From Actinoallomurus sp963850195 (GTDB taxonomy: Bacteria; Actinomycetota; Actinomycetes; Streptosporangiales; Streptosporangiaceae): 64,000 nt of DNA. The notes under the pieces were generated by a model. It had not been told where the DNA came from. It made no database searches and was given only the letters and a program-made list of their open reading frames with translations. The translations under genes were made by a program, and so were the position numbers. Each line of letters begins with the position of its first letter. Position 1 is the stretch's first letter. Where the stretch lies: the NCBI GenBank assembly GCA_963850195.1, contig CAWKKD010000005.1:1-64000 (forward strand), in the 5' to 3' direction. Positions 27,140 through 34,931 of this stretch are shown piece by piece.

Positions 27140-28297
27140 TCAGGCGTTCGCGAGGCAGGCGTAGACCTGTTCCGTCGCGGCGAGCATGCGGTCCAGCGTG
27201 AAGTCACGTCGCACCCTGTCCAGGCCCGCTCGGGCGATGCGCGCGCGCTCATCGCCGTCCGTGGCCAGGCGGAGGATTCCGCGTGCGAGTGCCTCGCTGT
27301 CGCGCGGGGGGACGAGGAGGCCGGTGTTCTCGTGTTCGACGATCTCGCGCAGCCCCGTGGTGTCGGAGACGACGACCGGAACCCCGCATGCCATCGCCTC
27401 GATGACCGCGAGGCCCAAGCCTTCGGCGTAACTGGGCTGTACGACCAGGTCGGACGCTGCCAGCAGGGTGGGCATCTCGTCATGGCTGAGCCGCGTACGG
27501 ATCTCGAATCGCCCGCCGAGGCCCAGATCGGAGATGAGCCGCTCCAACGCCTGCGCGTATCCGACCGAGGCGGAGCTCGTGGTACCCGCGACGACGAACC
27601 GCGCCGTGTCCAGCTTGCCGGCCAGTGACGCGGCCGCGTAGGCGAGCTCCCGTAGCCCCTTGCGCTCCTTCAGCCGGGCAAGACAACTGACCAGGAAGAC
27701 GTCGTCAGGGACACCGAGTCGCCCCCGGGCGGCGCCGCGGTCCCGCGGGCGGAAGCGGTCGGTGTCGACTCCCAGGTAGATGAGCCGCACGGACGACGCA
27801 CCGAACCGGAGCGCCTTGTCCCGGTAGTACTCGCTCACCGCGATGTGCGCGTCGATGGGAAGGTGGCCGTAGACCAGCCGGCAACGGCCGGCGCCGAGCG
27901 GTTCCTCCTCGGGGACGAACTCGTGCATGGTCGCGGCGAGGGGACGGCCCGTCGCCAGCTTGATCATGCTTCCGAGGAGGGCCATGTCATGGCTGTTGGC
28001 GTGGATGACATCGATCTCCGACAGGTCGATCTGGCGCGCCGCCGCCGGGAGCAGGCTGAACGCCATCTGCTCCCAGCACGCCTTGTCGGCCGCGTACAGA
28101 TCCGCCCGGTAGCCGGTGTCCCTGACCACGCGTACGCCGTGCTCGACGGTGTCGGCCCCGGCCTGTGCGGCGCCGCCGTCGGTGAACACGGTCACCGTGT
28201 GTCCCCGACGGGCGAGGCCTCGCGTCAACTCGCGCGCGTACGTCTCAGCGCCGCCGATGACCGGGTGGTAATTGGTGGTGAGTAGAAGGATGTTCAC
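27140..28297 (-). CDS. GT4-type glycosyltransferase
   Basis: The 385-aa protein starts NILLLTTNYHPVIGGAETYA with the GT4 N-terminal GGAE motif. Acceptor-side features are HANSHDMALLG and MHEFVPEEEPLG. The donor site reads VSCLARLKERKGLRELAYA, then PSYAEGLGLAVIEAMACGVPV with the E-x7-E signature, and VVSDTTGLREIVEHENTGLLVPP. GTG 28297 overlaps the epimerase stop by 4 bp, with AAGGAAGG as RBS. It probably transfers the NDP-heptose made by the upstream genes; the acceptor is unknown. Confidence 0.88.
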   Translation of the reverse strand: MNILLLTTNYHPVIGGAETYARELTRGLARRGHTVTVFTDGGAAQAGADTVEHGVRVVRDTGYRADLYAADKACWEQMAFSLLPAAARQIDLSEIDVIHANSHDMALLGSMIKLATGRPLAATMHEFVPEEEPLGAGRCRLVYGHLPIDAHIAVSEYYRDKALRFGASSVRLIYLGVDTDRFRPRDRGAARGRLGVPDDVFLVSCLARLKERKGLRELAYAAASLAGKLDTARFVVAGTTSSASVGYAQALERLISDLGLGGRFEIRTRLSHDEMPTLLAASDLVVQPSYAEGLGLAVIEAMACGVPVVVSDTTGLREIVEHENTGLLVPPRDSEALARGILRLATDGDERARIARAGLDRVRRDFTLDRMLAATEQVYACLANA

Positions 28298-29238
28298 GGG
28301 CCTTCCTTGAACATCGCCTGGACGGTCCGGCGCACCGCCTCGCCCGAGTCGAGGCGCGGATTCCATCCCCATGAGGCGAGCCTGGCCGGCGCGACCTTCA
28401 GCGTCGGGATGTCGCCGGTCCACCCCTGCTCGCCGCCGCTGAAGCAGAGCTCTGGGCGGTCGTCGCCAGGGCACTCCTCCCGCACGATCTCGGCGACCGT
28501 GGTCGCGCTCGTCGCGTCGTGGTTGCAGACATTGACCGCCTCGAACCGCTCGGTGCACCGCTCCACGGCCACCCGCAGGGCGGCGACGCAGTCGTCGATG
28601 TCCAGATAGCTCCGCGTCTGCCGACCGTCGCCGAGAACCCGGATGTGCGTCGGATCCCGGCGAACGTTCCCGACGAGGTCGTACACGATTCCGCGTTTCA
28701 TCTCGGGGCCGATGATGTTGGACAGTCGCGCGGCGACCGACCTGAAACCGACCTCGTGGGCGTAGGAGGACAGGAACGCCTCCGCGGCCACCTTGCCCGC
28801 GGCGAAGGGAGACTGCGGACGCGGCGGTGTGGATCCCTCATCGAGGACCCCGTGAGCGGCACCGTAGACGAGCTGGCTCGAGGTCAGGAGCACGGCTTCG
28901 GGTGCGCTCCCGCGCAGTGCCTCGAGCAGCGTGACCGTTCCACCCGCGGTGACCGTGTAGTCCGCGAGGAAGGTGGCCCGGTCCGCCCGGTTCTCGGTGT
29001 TGGAGGACAGGTGGTAGACGAATCGGTGGCCGGCGACGATCTCGCGTAGTTCCGACGGGTCGCGGATCTCGACGGCGTGGTACGTGAGGAGATCCGACGG
29101 CAGATCACGCAGCCGGTGTGCCTCTTCCCACGGCACCTGATCGATGACCGTCACCGGCGAGCCTTCGGAGACCAGCGAGCCGACGAGGCTCGCGCCGATG
29201 AATCCGGCGCCTCCGGTGACGAGCGAACCCGAGCTCAT
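28294..29238 (-). CDS. NAD-dependent epimerase/dehydratase, atypical active site
   Basis: This 314-aa extended short-chain dehydrogenase has the cofactor motif LVTGGAGFIGASLV near the start, FVYHLSSNTENR, and LLTSSQLVYGAAHG carrying the Ser/Thr of the triad. The expected YxxxK catalytic motif reads FAAGK (SPFAAGKVAAEAF): Phe replaces the Tyr while Lys is kept. Other NDP-sugar features (RLSNIIGPEMKRGIV, DGRQTRSYLDIDD) are present. It may be impaired as an oxidoreductase or use another residue. It sits between the glycosyltransferase and the kinase gene, 55 bp downstream of the latter. Confidence 0.83.
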   Translation of the reverse strand: MSSGSLVTGGAGFIGASLVGSLVSEGSPVTVIDQVPWEEAHRLRDLPSDLLTYHAVEIRDPSELREIVAGHRFVYHLSSNTENRADRATFLADYTVTAGGTVTLLEALRGSAPEAVLLTSSQLVYGAAHGVLDEGSTPPRPQSPFAAGKVAAEAFLSSYAHEVGFRSVAARLSNIIGPEMKRGIVYDLVGNVRRDPTHIRVLGDGRQTRSYLDIDDCVAALRVAVERCTERFEAVNVCNHDATSATTVAEIVREECPGDDRPELCFSGGEQGWTGDIPTLKVAPARLASWGWNPRLDSGEAVRRTVQAMFKEGP

Positions 29239-29293
29239 GTGACTCCTATGGGGAGAAGGGACTGTCCAGGTCGGTTCGGGGTACGCCGGCGTG

Positions 29294-30295
29294 TCATCGC
29301 CGGTCCCCTGCCAGTAGCGGAGCGGCGTCGATCACCCGGTGCCCCTGAGAGCCCAGCGAGAGCCGTCGTTCGATGAGGCCCCTCCGCGTCATGGCACGGC
29401 TCAGGGCGGGCTGGTGGGGTTCCGCGCAGTGCACGAGCAGGTAGCCGCCGCCACCGGCGCCGAGCAGCTTCCCGCCGGTCGCACCCACGGCACGTGCCTC
29501 CTCCAGTGCCTCGTCCACCTGGGCGAGACTCACGGTGGGGCTCAGTTCGCGCTTTAGTCTCCAGTGCTGGTCCAGCCCCAGGCCGAAGCTCTCGGTATCT
29601 CCCCGCTGCAGTGCGTCGATGGCGTCTGTGGCGATCGCCTTGATCTTTTGGAGCAGGGTGTCGACGGCTCCGTCCTCGCGCCGGAGCCGTTGCTCCTGGG
29701 CCGAGAGGATGCCGCCGGCGTCCCGTGTCACTCCGGTGTAGAAGAGGCGGAGTTCCCGCTCGAGCCGCTGGATCGTCTCGGGGGCGGCGTCGAGGACCTC
29801 GCTCGTCACTCTGCTTCCCGGTCCGATGGAGAGCACGCGGAGCCCTCCGAGCGCCGACAGGTACTGGTCCTGCCGTCCCACCGGCCGCCCCAGATCGGTT
29901 ATCTCCAGCTCGCAGGCCAGCTCCGCGAGCTCCCAGGGGTCCAGGCCGGGCCGTAGAGCACCCAGGAACGCGACCGCGAACGCCGCGGAGCTGCCCAGCC
30001 CGGTGCCGGGCGGAACGTCGCCGAAGGAGGCCAGCTCGAGAGGGCCGCCGTCCCAGAATCGGAGCAGTGCCGCACGAGCGAACGGGTTGAGGGCGTCCTC
30101 GGCGGAGCCGACCACCGAACAGCTGTCCAGGCACAGCCGATGGCCGGTCCCGGCACGGCGCCGTCCGCGTACGACCGTCACGTGCTGATCCATGGTCGTG
30201 CCGAGCACGAGGCCGCCGTACCGGTCGGCGAAGCCGGGCAGATCGGTGCCGCCCCCGGCGAGGGACACCCGCAGCGGAGCCCGGCTGATCAGCAC
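29294..30295 (-). CDS. hddA: GHMP kinase, HddA-like (heptose-7-phosphate 1-kinase)
   Basis: The 333-aa protein begins with ISRAPLRVSLAGGGTDLPGF, the signature of D-glycero-alpha-D-manno-heptose-7-phosphate kinases. The ATP loop is PPGTGLGSSAAF (about residues 94-105), and the third motif is GGKLLGAGGGGYLL. HddA phosphorylates heptose 7-phosphate at C1 in the GDP-heptose route. The gene overlaps the nucleotidyltransferase by 7 bp and is coded with GmhA- and GmhB-like proteins, so the pathway assignment rests on several members. Confidence 0.83.
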   Translation of the reverse strand: MLISRAPLRVSLAGGGTDLPGFADRYGGLVLGTTMDQHVTVVRGRRRAGTGHRLCLDSCSVVGSAEDALNPFARAALLRFWDGGPLELASFGDVPPGTGLGSSAAFAVAFLGALRPGLDPWELAELACELEITDLGRPVGRQDQYLSALGGLRVLSIGPGSRVTSEVLDAAPETIQRLERELRLFYTGVTRDAGGILSAQEQRLRREDGAVDTLLQKIKAIATDAIDALQRGDTESFGLGLDQHWRLKRELSPTVSLAQVDEALEEARAVGATGGKLLGAGGGGYLLVHCAEPHQPALSRAMTRRGLIERRLSLGSQGHRVIDAAPLLAGDRR

Positions 30296-31005
30296 GGGTC
30301 CGTCCCCCGCTCCTCGACCATGGCCGAGAACCCGGCGTAACTTCCCGGCGTCCCGATGTCCCAGAAGGGAATGTCGGTGGCCAGGGCGTGCAGCCCGCCG
30401 CGATCGATGAGGCCCTCGTAGACGACGGCGAGGTCGACCGGGTCGTCGGCTCCGTCGAGGAGGTCGAGGCTGTCACGTTCCACGATCGCCGCCCCGGCGT
30501 CCACCCACCCGTCCGCCACGCCGTTCGACTTGTCGTAGCGGACGACCCGGTCGCCCTCGAGGGCGATGTTGGGACGTACACCGCAGTCCGCGGAGGTGAC
30601 GAGCAGCGTCGTCGACCGCGTGCGGCGCCAGCACCCGACGAGCCGGCCGTAGTCCAGGGGCAGGTAGGTGTCGCCCAGCAGGAGCACGAACGTCTCGTCC
30701 AGCCGGTCACGGCTCGCGCGAAGCGATCCGGCCGTGCCGCGCCGTACCGGGTCGTCGTGGGTACTCGTCTCCAGGTGTGCGTAGTTCTTCTCGAGGTGCG
30801 CCACCACCTGCTCGCCGAGGTGGCCGACGCAGAAGTGGAACCGGCGAAAGTTCTGCCGGACGAGTGGTTCCAGCATGACGTCGAGGAAGGTCCGGTCTCC
30901 GACGGGCTGGAGTATCTTCGGCGTGTCGCGGGCGAGGGCGCCCAGCCGCGTCGCGAGACCGCCGGCGAGCACCACCACCTGGCCGGGACCGGTGTGACGG
31001 GTCAC
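30289..31005 (-). CDS. Sugar-1-phosphate nucleotidyltransferase, HddC-like
   Basis: The 238-aa protein has the nucleotidyltransferase signature VVLAGGLATRLGALARDTPK near its start, GTAGSLRASRDRL, LLLGDTYLPLDYGRLV with the metal-binding Asp, and FWDIGTPGSYAGF at the end. This is the short, single-domain class that includes HddC. GTG 31005 overlaps the NUDIX stop by 4 bp. It should make the NDP-heptose from heptose 1-phosphate; whether GDP, ADP or CDP is used cannot be read here. Confidence 0.82.
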   Translation of the reverse strand: MTRHTGPGQVVVLAGGLATRLGALARDTPKILQPVGDRTFLDVMLEPLVRQNFRRFHFCVGHLGEQVVAHLEKNYAHLETSTHDDPVRRGTAGSLRASRDRLDETFVLLLGDTYLPLDYGRLVGCWRRTRSTTLLVTSADCGVRPNIALEGDRVVRYDKSNGVADGWVDAGAAIVERDSLDLLDGADDPVDLAVVYEGLIDRGGLHALATDIPFWDIGTPGSYAGFSAMVEERGTDPC

Positions 31006-31574
31006 GAGTGGCTCGTCTCCGGCTCGCACCCGAGCAGTCCCCGGTGATGAGCCAGCGTGATGGCCAGGGCCGTAGGGCCATCGGCGATGCGTCCGTCGAC
31101 GACGTCCTGGAGCGCCTGCCGAACCAGGATCTCCCATGGCTCGATCACCTCGCCCGGGTCCGGTCTCGCCTCGCCCCGTGTCACCCCCGTGGCGAGGAAC
31201 AGGTGGACGACCTCGTTCGAGGAGCCGGTGGAGGTGAAGAACCGCCCCAGCTCGTGGACGTCCGAGCAGACACCGCCGACTTCCTCTGCCAGTTCCCGCA
31301 GCGCGCCGTCCACCGCCGCCTCGCCGGCGTCGATGCGGCCGGCTGGAGCCTCCACGCACCACTGCTGGATCGCGGGACGCCAGATGCGCGTGAGCAAGAG
31401 CTCGCCCGTGACGGTGAGCGGCAGGACCAGCGCGCACCCCGGATGGTCCTGGTAGTACCAGACATCGGTCCGGTCGGGACGACGCCACCATCCCCTGCGT
31501 ACCGTCATCCACGGAGTGGCGAAGGCGGGCTCCTCCGCCAGTTCGAAGGCGCCGACGGGAGCGGCCGTGCTCAT
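31002..31574 (-). CDS. NUDIX hydrolase (ADP-ribose/NDP-sugar pyrophosphatase type)
   Basis: The 190-aa protein shows the NUDIX box beginning AGRIDAGEAAVDGALRELAEE and followed by VGG, with the GX5EX7REUXEE layout nearly complete. A beta-sheet surround (LPLTVTGELLLTRIWRPAIQ) resembles ADP-ribose pyrophosphatases. It overlaps both neighbours by 4 bp, so it is a true operon member. It may clear unwanted NDP-sugars, or release a sugar phosphate on purpose; the latter would be unusual in a sugar cluster. Confidence 0.83.
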   Translation of the reverse strand: MSTAAPVGAFELAEEPAFATPWMTVRRGWWRRPDRTDVWYYQDHPGCALVLPLTVTGELLLTRIWRPAIQQWCVEAPAGRIDAGEAAVDGALRELAEEVGGVCSDVHELGRFFTSTGSSNEVVHLFLATGVTRGEARPDPGEVIEPWEILVRQALQDVVDGRIADGPTALAITLAHHRGLLGCEPETSHS

Positions 31575-32704
31575 CCTCGTTCCACCTCTCCGAGCACGTC
31601 CGCGAGGGAGTCGACGACATGGGCGATCCGCCGCGAGTCGAGCGTGGGGTAGACGGGGAGGCACAGCTGCCGGGAGCACGCCTCGTCCGAGCCCGGGAAC
31701 GCCGACCCTCCGTACTGGTCCAGGAGTACCGGCTGGCGGTGCAGCGGAAGTTCGTACACCTCGCCGGCCGCCTGGACCCCGCGCGTCGCCAGCGCCCGCT
31801 TGACCTCCGTCCGGTCCGCACCGGGCGGCAACAGGACGGGAATCTTGTAGCCGCTGTACGGGTGGTCGGGGACCAGGGGTGTGATGCCGGGTACCGCCGG
31901 GAGTCTCTCCCAGTACTCGGCCGCCACCCGCTGCCGTGCCTTCACCATCGCGTCGAGCGTCGTCAGCTGCCGGCGACCGATGACGGCCGCCCACTCGTGC
32001 ATCCGGCCGTTGGTGCCGGGCCGTACGTGCCGGCTGGTCCACGCCTCGGGCTTGCCCAGGTTCCTGAACAGGCGGATCTCCTCGGCGAGGTCGGCGTCCT
32101 CCAGCACGACCATGCCGCCTTCGCCGCTGGTCATGACCTTGGTCGCGAAGAACGAGAACGCGCCTGCGACGCCGAACCTCCCGGCGTGCAACCCGCCGCG
32201 CGTACTGCCGTGCGCGTGGGCGCAGTCCTCGACGACCGCGATGCCCTTCGTCGTGCACCATTCGACGATCGCGTCGGTGTCCGGGCCGATGATGCCGCCC
32301 ATGTGCACCAGGACGACGGCCTTCGTGCGGCCGTTCGAGGCGGATCGCACCTGCTCCAGTGTGGGCGCCAGAGTGCGCGGATCCACATCGATCAGCCGTA
32401 CGGCGGCCCCGGCGCGTGCAGCGGCGATGAAGGTGGCGAAGTTGGTGTTCGCGGGTACTAAGACCTCGCCCTCCTGGACGCCCAGCGCCAGGAAGGTCAG
32501 CTCGAGTGCCGTCGTTCCCGACGCCACGGCCACGGCGTGGCGCGCCCCGACGTACGCCGCGAACTCCTCCTCGAACCCGCGGACGTTGTCTCCCTGGGAG
32601 AACCGGCCACCGGCGAGCAGGCGGTCCACCTCCGCGACGATGGCCTCGCGGTCGGCGTCCGACACATCGATCTCTACCGCTGGTACCAGCGGATGCTCCT
32701 TCAC
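31571..32704 (-). CDS. DegT/DnrJ/EryC1/StrS-type PLP aminotransferase
   Basis: The 377-aa protein has the family layout: AVAVASGTTALELTFLALGV, VLVPANTNFATFIAAARAGA, VEDCAHAHGS with the PLP-binding Asp, and FSFFATKVMTSGEGGMVV with the Schiff-base Lys. The C-terminal half has YSGYKIPVLLPPGADR and the CLPVYPTLDSRRIAHV ending. These enzymes aminate NDP-keto-sugars. In this operon they would make an aminated heptose. It overlaps NUDIX and GmhB genes by 4 bp each. Confidence 0.9.
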   Translation of the reverse strand: MKEHPLVPAVEIDVSDADREAIVAEVDRLLAGGRFSQGDNVRGFEEEFAAYVGARHAVAVASGTTALELTFLALGVQEGEVLVPANTNFATFIAAARAGAAVRLIDVDPRTLAPTLEQVRSASNGRTKAVVLVHMGGIIGPDTDAIVEWCTTKGIAVVEDCAHAHGSTRGGLHAGRFGVAGAFSFFATKVMTSGEGGMVVLEDADLAEEIRLFRNLGKPEAWTSRHVRPGTNGRMHEWAAVIGRRQLTTLDAMVKARQRVAAEYWERLPAVPGITPLVPDHPYSGYKIPVLLPPGADRTEVKRALATRGVQAAGEVYELPLHRQPVLLDQYGGSAFPGSDEACSRQLCLPVYPTLDSRRIAHVVDSLADVLGEVERG

Positions 32705-33297
32705 GGTCTCCTCCAGTCAGGCGTGATGGCGTATCGGGGGGCCTGTTCGGCGGACGGCCGTGAACAGAGCAGGAGATCCGCCGCGGCCGTGAGGTCCGGC
32801 ACGCTTCCGAGGTAGCGCGGTGGCGGGTCCAAGGGTGCGGACCCGCGTCCACTGCGCACGTGGACGGACCAGCATTCGGCGTGCCCGGCGGCCCGTACGT
32901 CGTTGACGTGATCGCCCACCAGAACGCAGTCCTCGGCCTGCACCCGCAGCCGTCGCATGGTCTCGAGCAGCATCCCGGGGCGCGGCTTACGGCATTCGCA
33001 GTCGTCCTGCGGTACATGCGGGCAGAAGAGGACGAGCGGGTCCGGAATGCCGACCTCGACGAGACCGCGGACCATGTGTCGATGGATGCGCCGAAGTCCG
33101 GTCTCGCTCAGCAGCCCGCGGCCGACGGCGGCCTGGTTGGTCACGATGGCGATACGGACTCCCGCCGCGGACAACCGCGCGCATCCCTCGACCGCGCGTG
33201 GCAGCCACTGCCACTGCCCGACGTCGGTGACGTGCTCGGGACGGTTGACGTTGAGCACTCCATCCCGATCGAGGAGTGCGACGAGCGGCCACGTCAT
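32701..33297 (-). CDS. gmhB: GmhB-like D-glycero-manno-heptose bisphosphate 7-phosphatase
   Basis: The 198-aa HAD protein begins LVALLDRDGVLNVNRPEHV (DxDG motif I), followed by RIAIVTNQAAVGRGLLSE, a structural zinc site with Cys in FCPHVPQDDCECRKPRPGML, and VLVGDHVNDVRAAGHA. This combination is diagnostic of the GmhB/HisB-N group, which removes the 7-phosphate from heptose 1,7-bisphosphate. It is coupled by 4-bp overlaps to the SIS isomerase upstream and the aminotransferase downstream. Confidence 0.87.
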   Translation of the reverse strand: MTWPLVALLDRDGVLNVNRPEHVTDVGQWQWLPRAVEGCARLSAAGVRIAIVTNQAAVGRGLLSETGLRRIHRHMVRGLVEVGIPDPLVLFCPHVPQDDCECRKPRPGMLLETMRRLRVQAEDCVLVGDHVNDVRAAGHAECWSVHVRSGRGSAPLDPPPRYLGSVPDLTAAADLLLCSRPSAEQAPRYAITPDWRRP

Positions 33298-33902
33298 CCC
33301 GGGCAGGAGAAAGCGACCTCGGCCCCCAGCCGGCGCCGCAGGGCTGCGGTCAGGCTGTGCAGGACCGCCATGTGGACGGTCTCGACGATCCCGGGATCGG
33401 CATGCGAGACGGTGAGTGCGACATCCGCCGCTGAGCCTGCCGGGCTGCCGCCCTCGCCCAGCAGGGCGATCGATCGCATGCCGATGTCCTGGGCCGCGGA
33501 CAGCGCGTTGAGGATGTTCGGTGACCGGCCACTGGCGGAGATCACTACCAGGCAGTCCCCCGGCCGGCCCGCGGCCGTCAGCTGTGCACTGAAGATCTCT
33601 TGGTACGCCACGTCGTTCGCATAAGCGGTGATCAGCGCCTGGTCCGTCAGCACCACTCCGCGCAGTGCTCGACCTCGTTCGGGCCGAGCGGTCTTCGTCA
33701 GGTCGCAGATGAGATGCGACGCCGTCGTGGCGCTTCCCCCGTTACCGGCGGAGAAAACCACTCCGTCGACTTCGTAGGTCAGCAAAAGAAGGTCAAGGGC
33801 ATCACGGTGTTTCGCCAGATCAACAGCGGATAATAACGGCCGCAGTGTGCGATAGAAATCTTCGACGGAATCGCCAAGTTCATTGCCTTCGACAACCGTC
33901 AA
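33294..33902 (-). CDS. gmhA: GmhA-like sedoheptulose-7-phosphate isomerase (SIS domain)
   Basis: The 202-aa protein has the GmhA pattern: FSAGNGGSATTASHLICDL, DQALITAYANDVAYQEIFS, a phosphate-binding ISASGRSPNIL and a C-terminal helix with HMAVLHSLTAAL. GmhA isomerases convert sedoheptulose 7-phosphate to D-glycero-D-manno-heptose 7-phosphate. The predicted start is TTG 33902 after GGGGGA. It is the first gene of the 12-gene minus-strand operon, so the promoter should lie in 33903-34030, where an inverted GTGAC...GTCAC stands out. Confidence 0.83.
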   Translation of the reverse strand: MTVVEGNELGDSVEDFYRTLRPLLSAVDLAKHRDALDLLLLTYEVDGVVFSAGNGGSATTASHLICDLTKTARPERGRALRGVVLTDQALITAYANDVAYQEIFSAQLTAAGRPGDCLVVISASGRSPNILNALSAAQDIGMRSIALLGEGGSPAGSAADVALTVSHADPGIVETVHMAVLHSLTAALRRRLGAEVAFSCPG

Positions 33903-34032
33903 GGAAATCCCCCCTTTTAACCCTGAAAACTACTATTGCCTCAGGTGACCGAGGCGTCACTGACAATAAATGCATCCGATCCAGCCTGACTCGATTGCGG
34001 ATATCAGCATGATCAGGAAAGATTTATCGACC
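33903..34032 (-). promoter_or_regulatory. Presumed promoter region of the heptose operon
   Basis: This AT-rich stretch precedes the first operon gene. On the minus strand it contains TTGTCA, an inverted GTGAC/GTCAC pair (arms 6 bp apart) and GGCAATAGTAG. Spacing to a -10 box is not canonical, so I only mark it as a candidate control region. Confidence 0.35.
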
Positions 34033-34334
34033 TGTGGCGCTCGAGAATTGGGTTCTCGCCCTTGACCTGCTCGTTCAGGCGTGTGGGTGCCGAATGTCGT
34101 GTCACAGCGCTTGATCTGGCTTTTACTGTGGGTCGGTGGTTCGGCTCTGACAGGATCACGGGATGGCTCTTACTGCGGTTGGCGACCGAGAATCCGACTT
34201 GGGGATATCGCCGCATCGCCGGCGAGATCGCCGGGCTGGGTCGGGAGATCTCCCCAGCGACCGTCTGAGCGATCTTAAAGAAGGCCGGGTTCGACCCTGT
34301 ACCGCTCGAATATTGAGTTCGGTCTCTGACCTGC
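34033..34334. mobile_element. IS graveyard: three IS ends and a transposase scrap
   Basis: IS ends start at 34033 (TGTGGCGCTCGAGAATTG, then GACCTGC), 34082 (TGTGGGTGCCGAATG) and 34298 (TGTACCGCTCGAATATTG, then GACCTGCGG). Between them the plus strand reads LRLATENPTWGYRRIAGEIAG, REISPATV and, after a stop, AILKKAGFDP, the helix-turn-helix part of the family transposase. Nothing else is coded. Confidence 0.7.
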
Positions 34335-34496
34335 GGATTCAGCCCAGAGTGAGCCAGGGCATTTCATAGGCACCCGATCGGTACACCCCTACCAACCCGC
34401 GTGCCCAGATTCTGTCCACACCGGCCTCAGCCCAGAAGGAATCACCATCGCGCTCCCCGCTCCCGCTCCCCCTGCTCCCGCCCGGAGCGGGGAGCG
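34335..34496. other. Non-coding spacer with GGGAGC/GCTCCC repeats
   Basis: No gene is visible. The GCTCCC and GGGAGC runs at 34451-34505 resemble 19785-19822 and mark the shared right-end block of the two elements. Confidence 0.4.
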
Positions 34497-34636
34497 CCGG
34501 GAGCACCCACGGTTCCTGAACCGTCCTGAACGGCCGCCAAGCAGCGTCAACAACCGCCGCAGACCTGCGGCATTTCGAAGACCCGCAGGTCAGCCATTGA
34601 TCGGAGCGACTGGTTCAATCCCAGTATCGCCCACCA
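34497..34636. repeat. Second att copy with element-end block
   Basis: This segment is related to 19815-19973. The last 28 bp (34609-34636, ACTGGTTCAATCC through ATCGCCCACCA) are identical to 19946-19973, and 34584-34605 is identical over 22 bp to 19901-19922. A hairpin (GACCTGCGG / CCGCAGGTC, 34562-34591) parallels the left one. Relative to the left copy, about 20 bp with the anticodon arm are missing. With the integrase relic near the left copy, the 14.66 kb between the cores looks like an integrated element. Confidence 0.75.
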
Positions 34637-34652
34637 TGTTTGTGCAGGTCAG

Positions 34653-34760
34653 GACTACGAACTCGTCGGTGAACCGGCCCAGTACGAGGACAGCTACCGG
34701 CTCTGCTACGTCCGCGACCCCGAGGGGATCATCGTCGCGCTGGCCGAACAGCTCGGCTGA
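34653..34760 (+). pseudogene. C-terminal fragment of a VOC/glyoxalase protein
   Basis: The 35-codon reading (YELVGEPAQYEDSYRLCYVR, then DPEGIIVALAEQLG and stop) matches the end of vicinal-oxygen-chelate proteins, including the metal-ligand Glu in DPEGIIV. The rest of the gene is missing to the left, where the att copy lies. It is probably the chromosomal flank, truncated at or near insertion. Confidence 0.65.
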
Positions 34761-34798
34761 CGGCCCGTCGCGGCCGACCTGCCACCAACCAGAACACT

Positions 34799-34837
34799 CG
34801 CCCCCTCAGCTCAGACGAGCGCTGAGGAGGGGGCGTG
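34799..34837. terminator. GC-rich hairpin, probable bidirectional terminator
   Basis: CGCCCCCTCAGC at 34799-34810 pairs with GCTGAGGAGGGGGCG at 34821-34835, with a small bulge. It lies between the convergent VOC fragment and the membrane-protein gene. There is no T-run. Confidence 0.5.
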
Positions 34838-34931
34838 GAAGGACCCAGACGCGCGGGCGTCAGCGAATACTGCGAGCCGGCCGGCGCGATGGACGGTGCC
34901 GTGCGGGAGGTGGGAAGTCGACGTTCGGCGA

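Noticed and set aside
24851..33902. Lipopolysaccharide inner-core heptose cluster
   Set aside because: The heptose genes resemble it, but the genomic background is actinobacterial, and no lipid A or heptosyltransferase (WaaC/F) gene is present.
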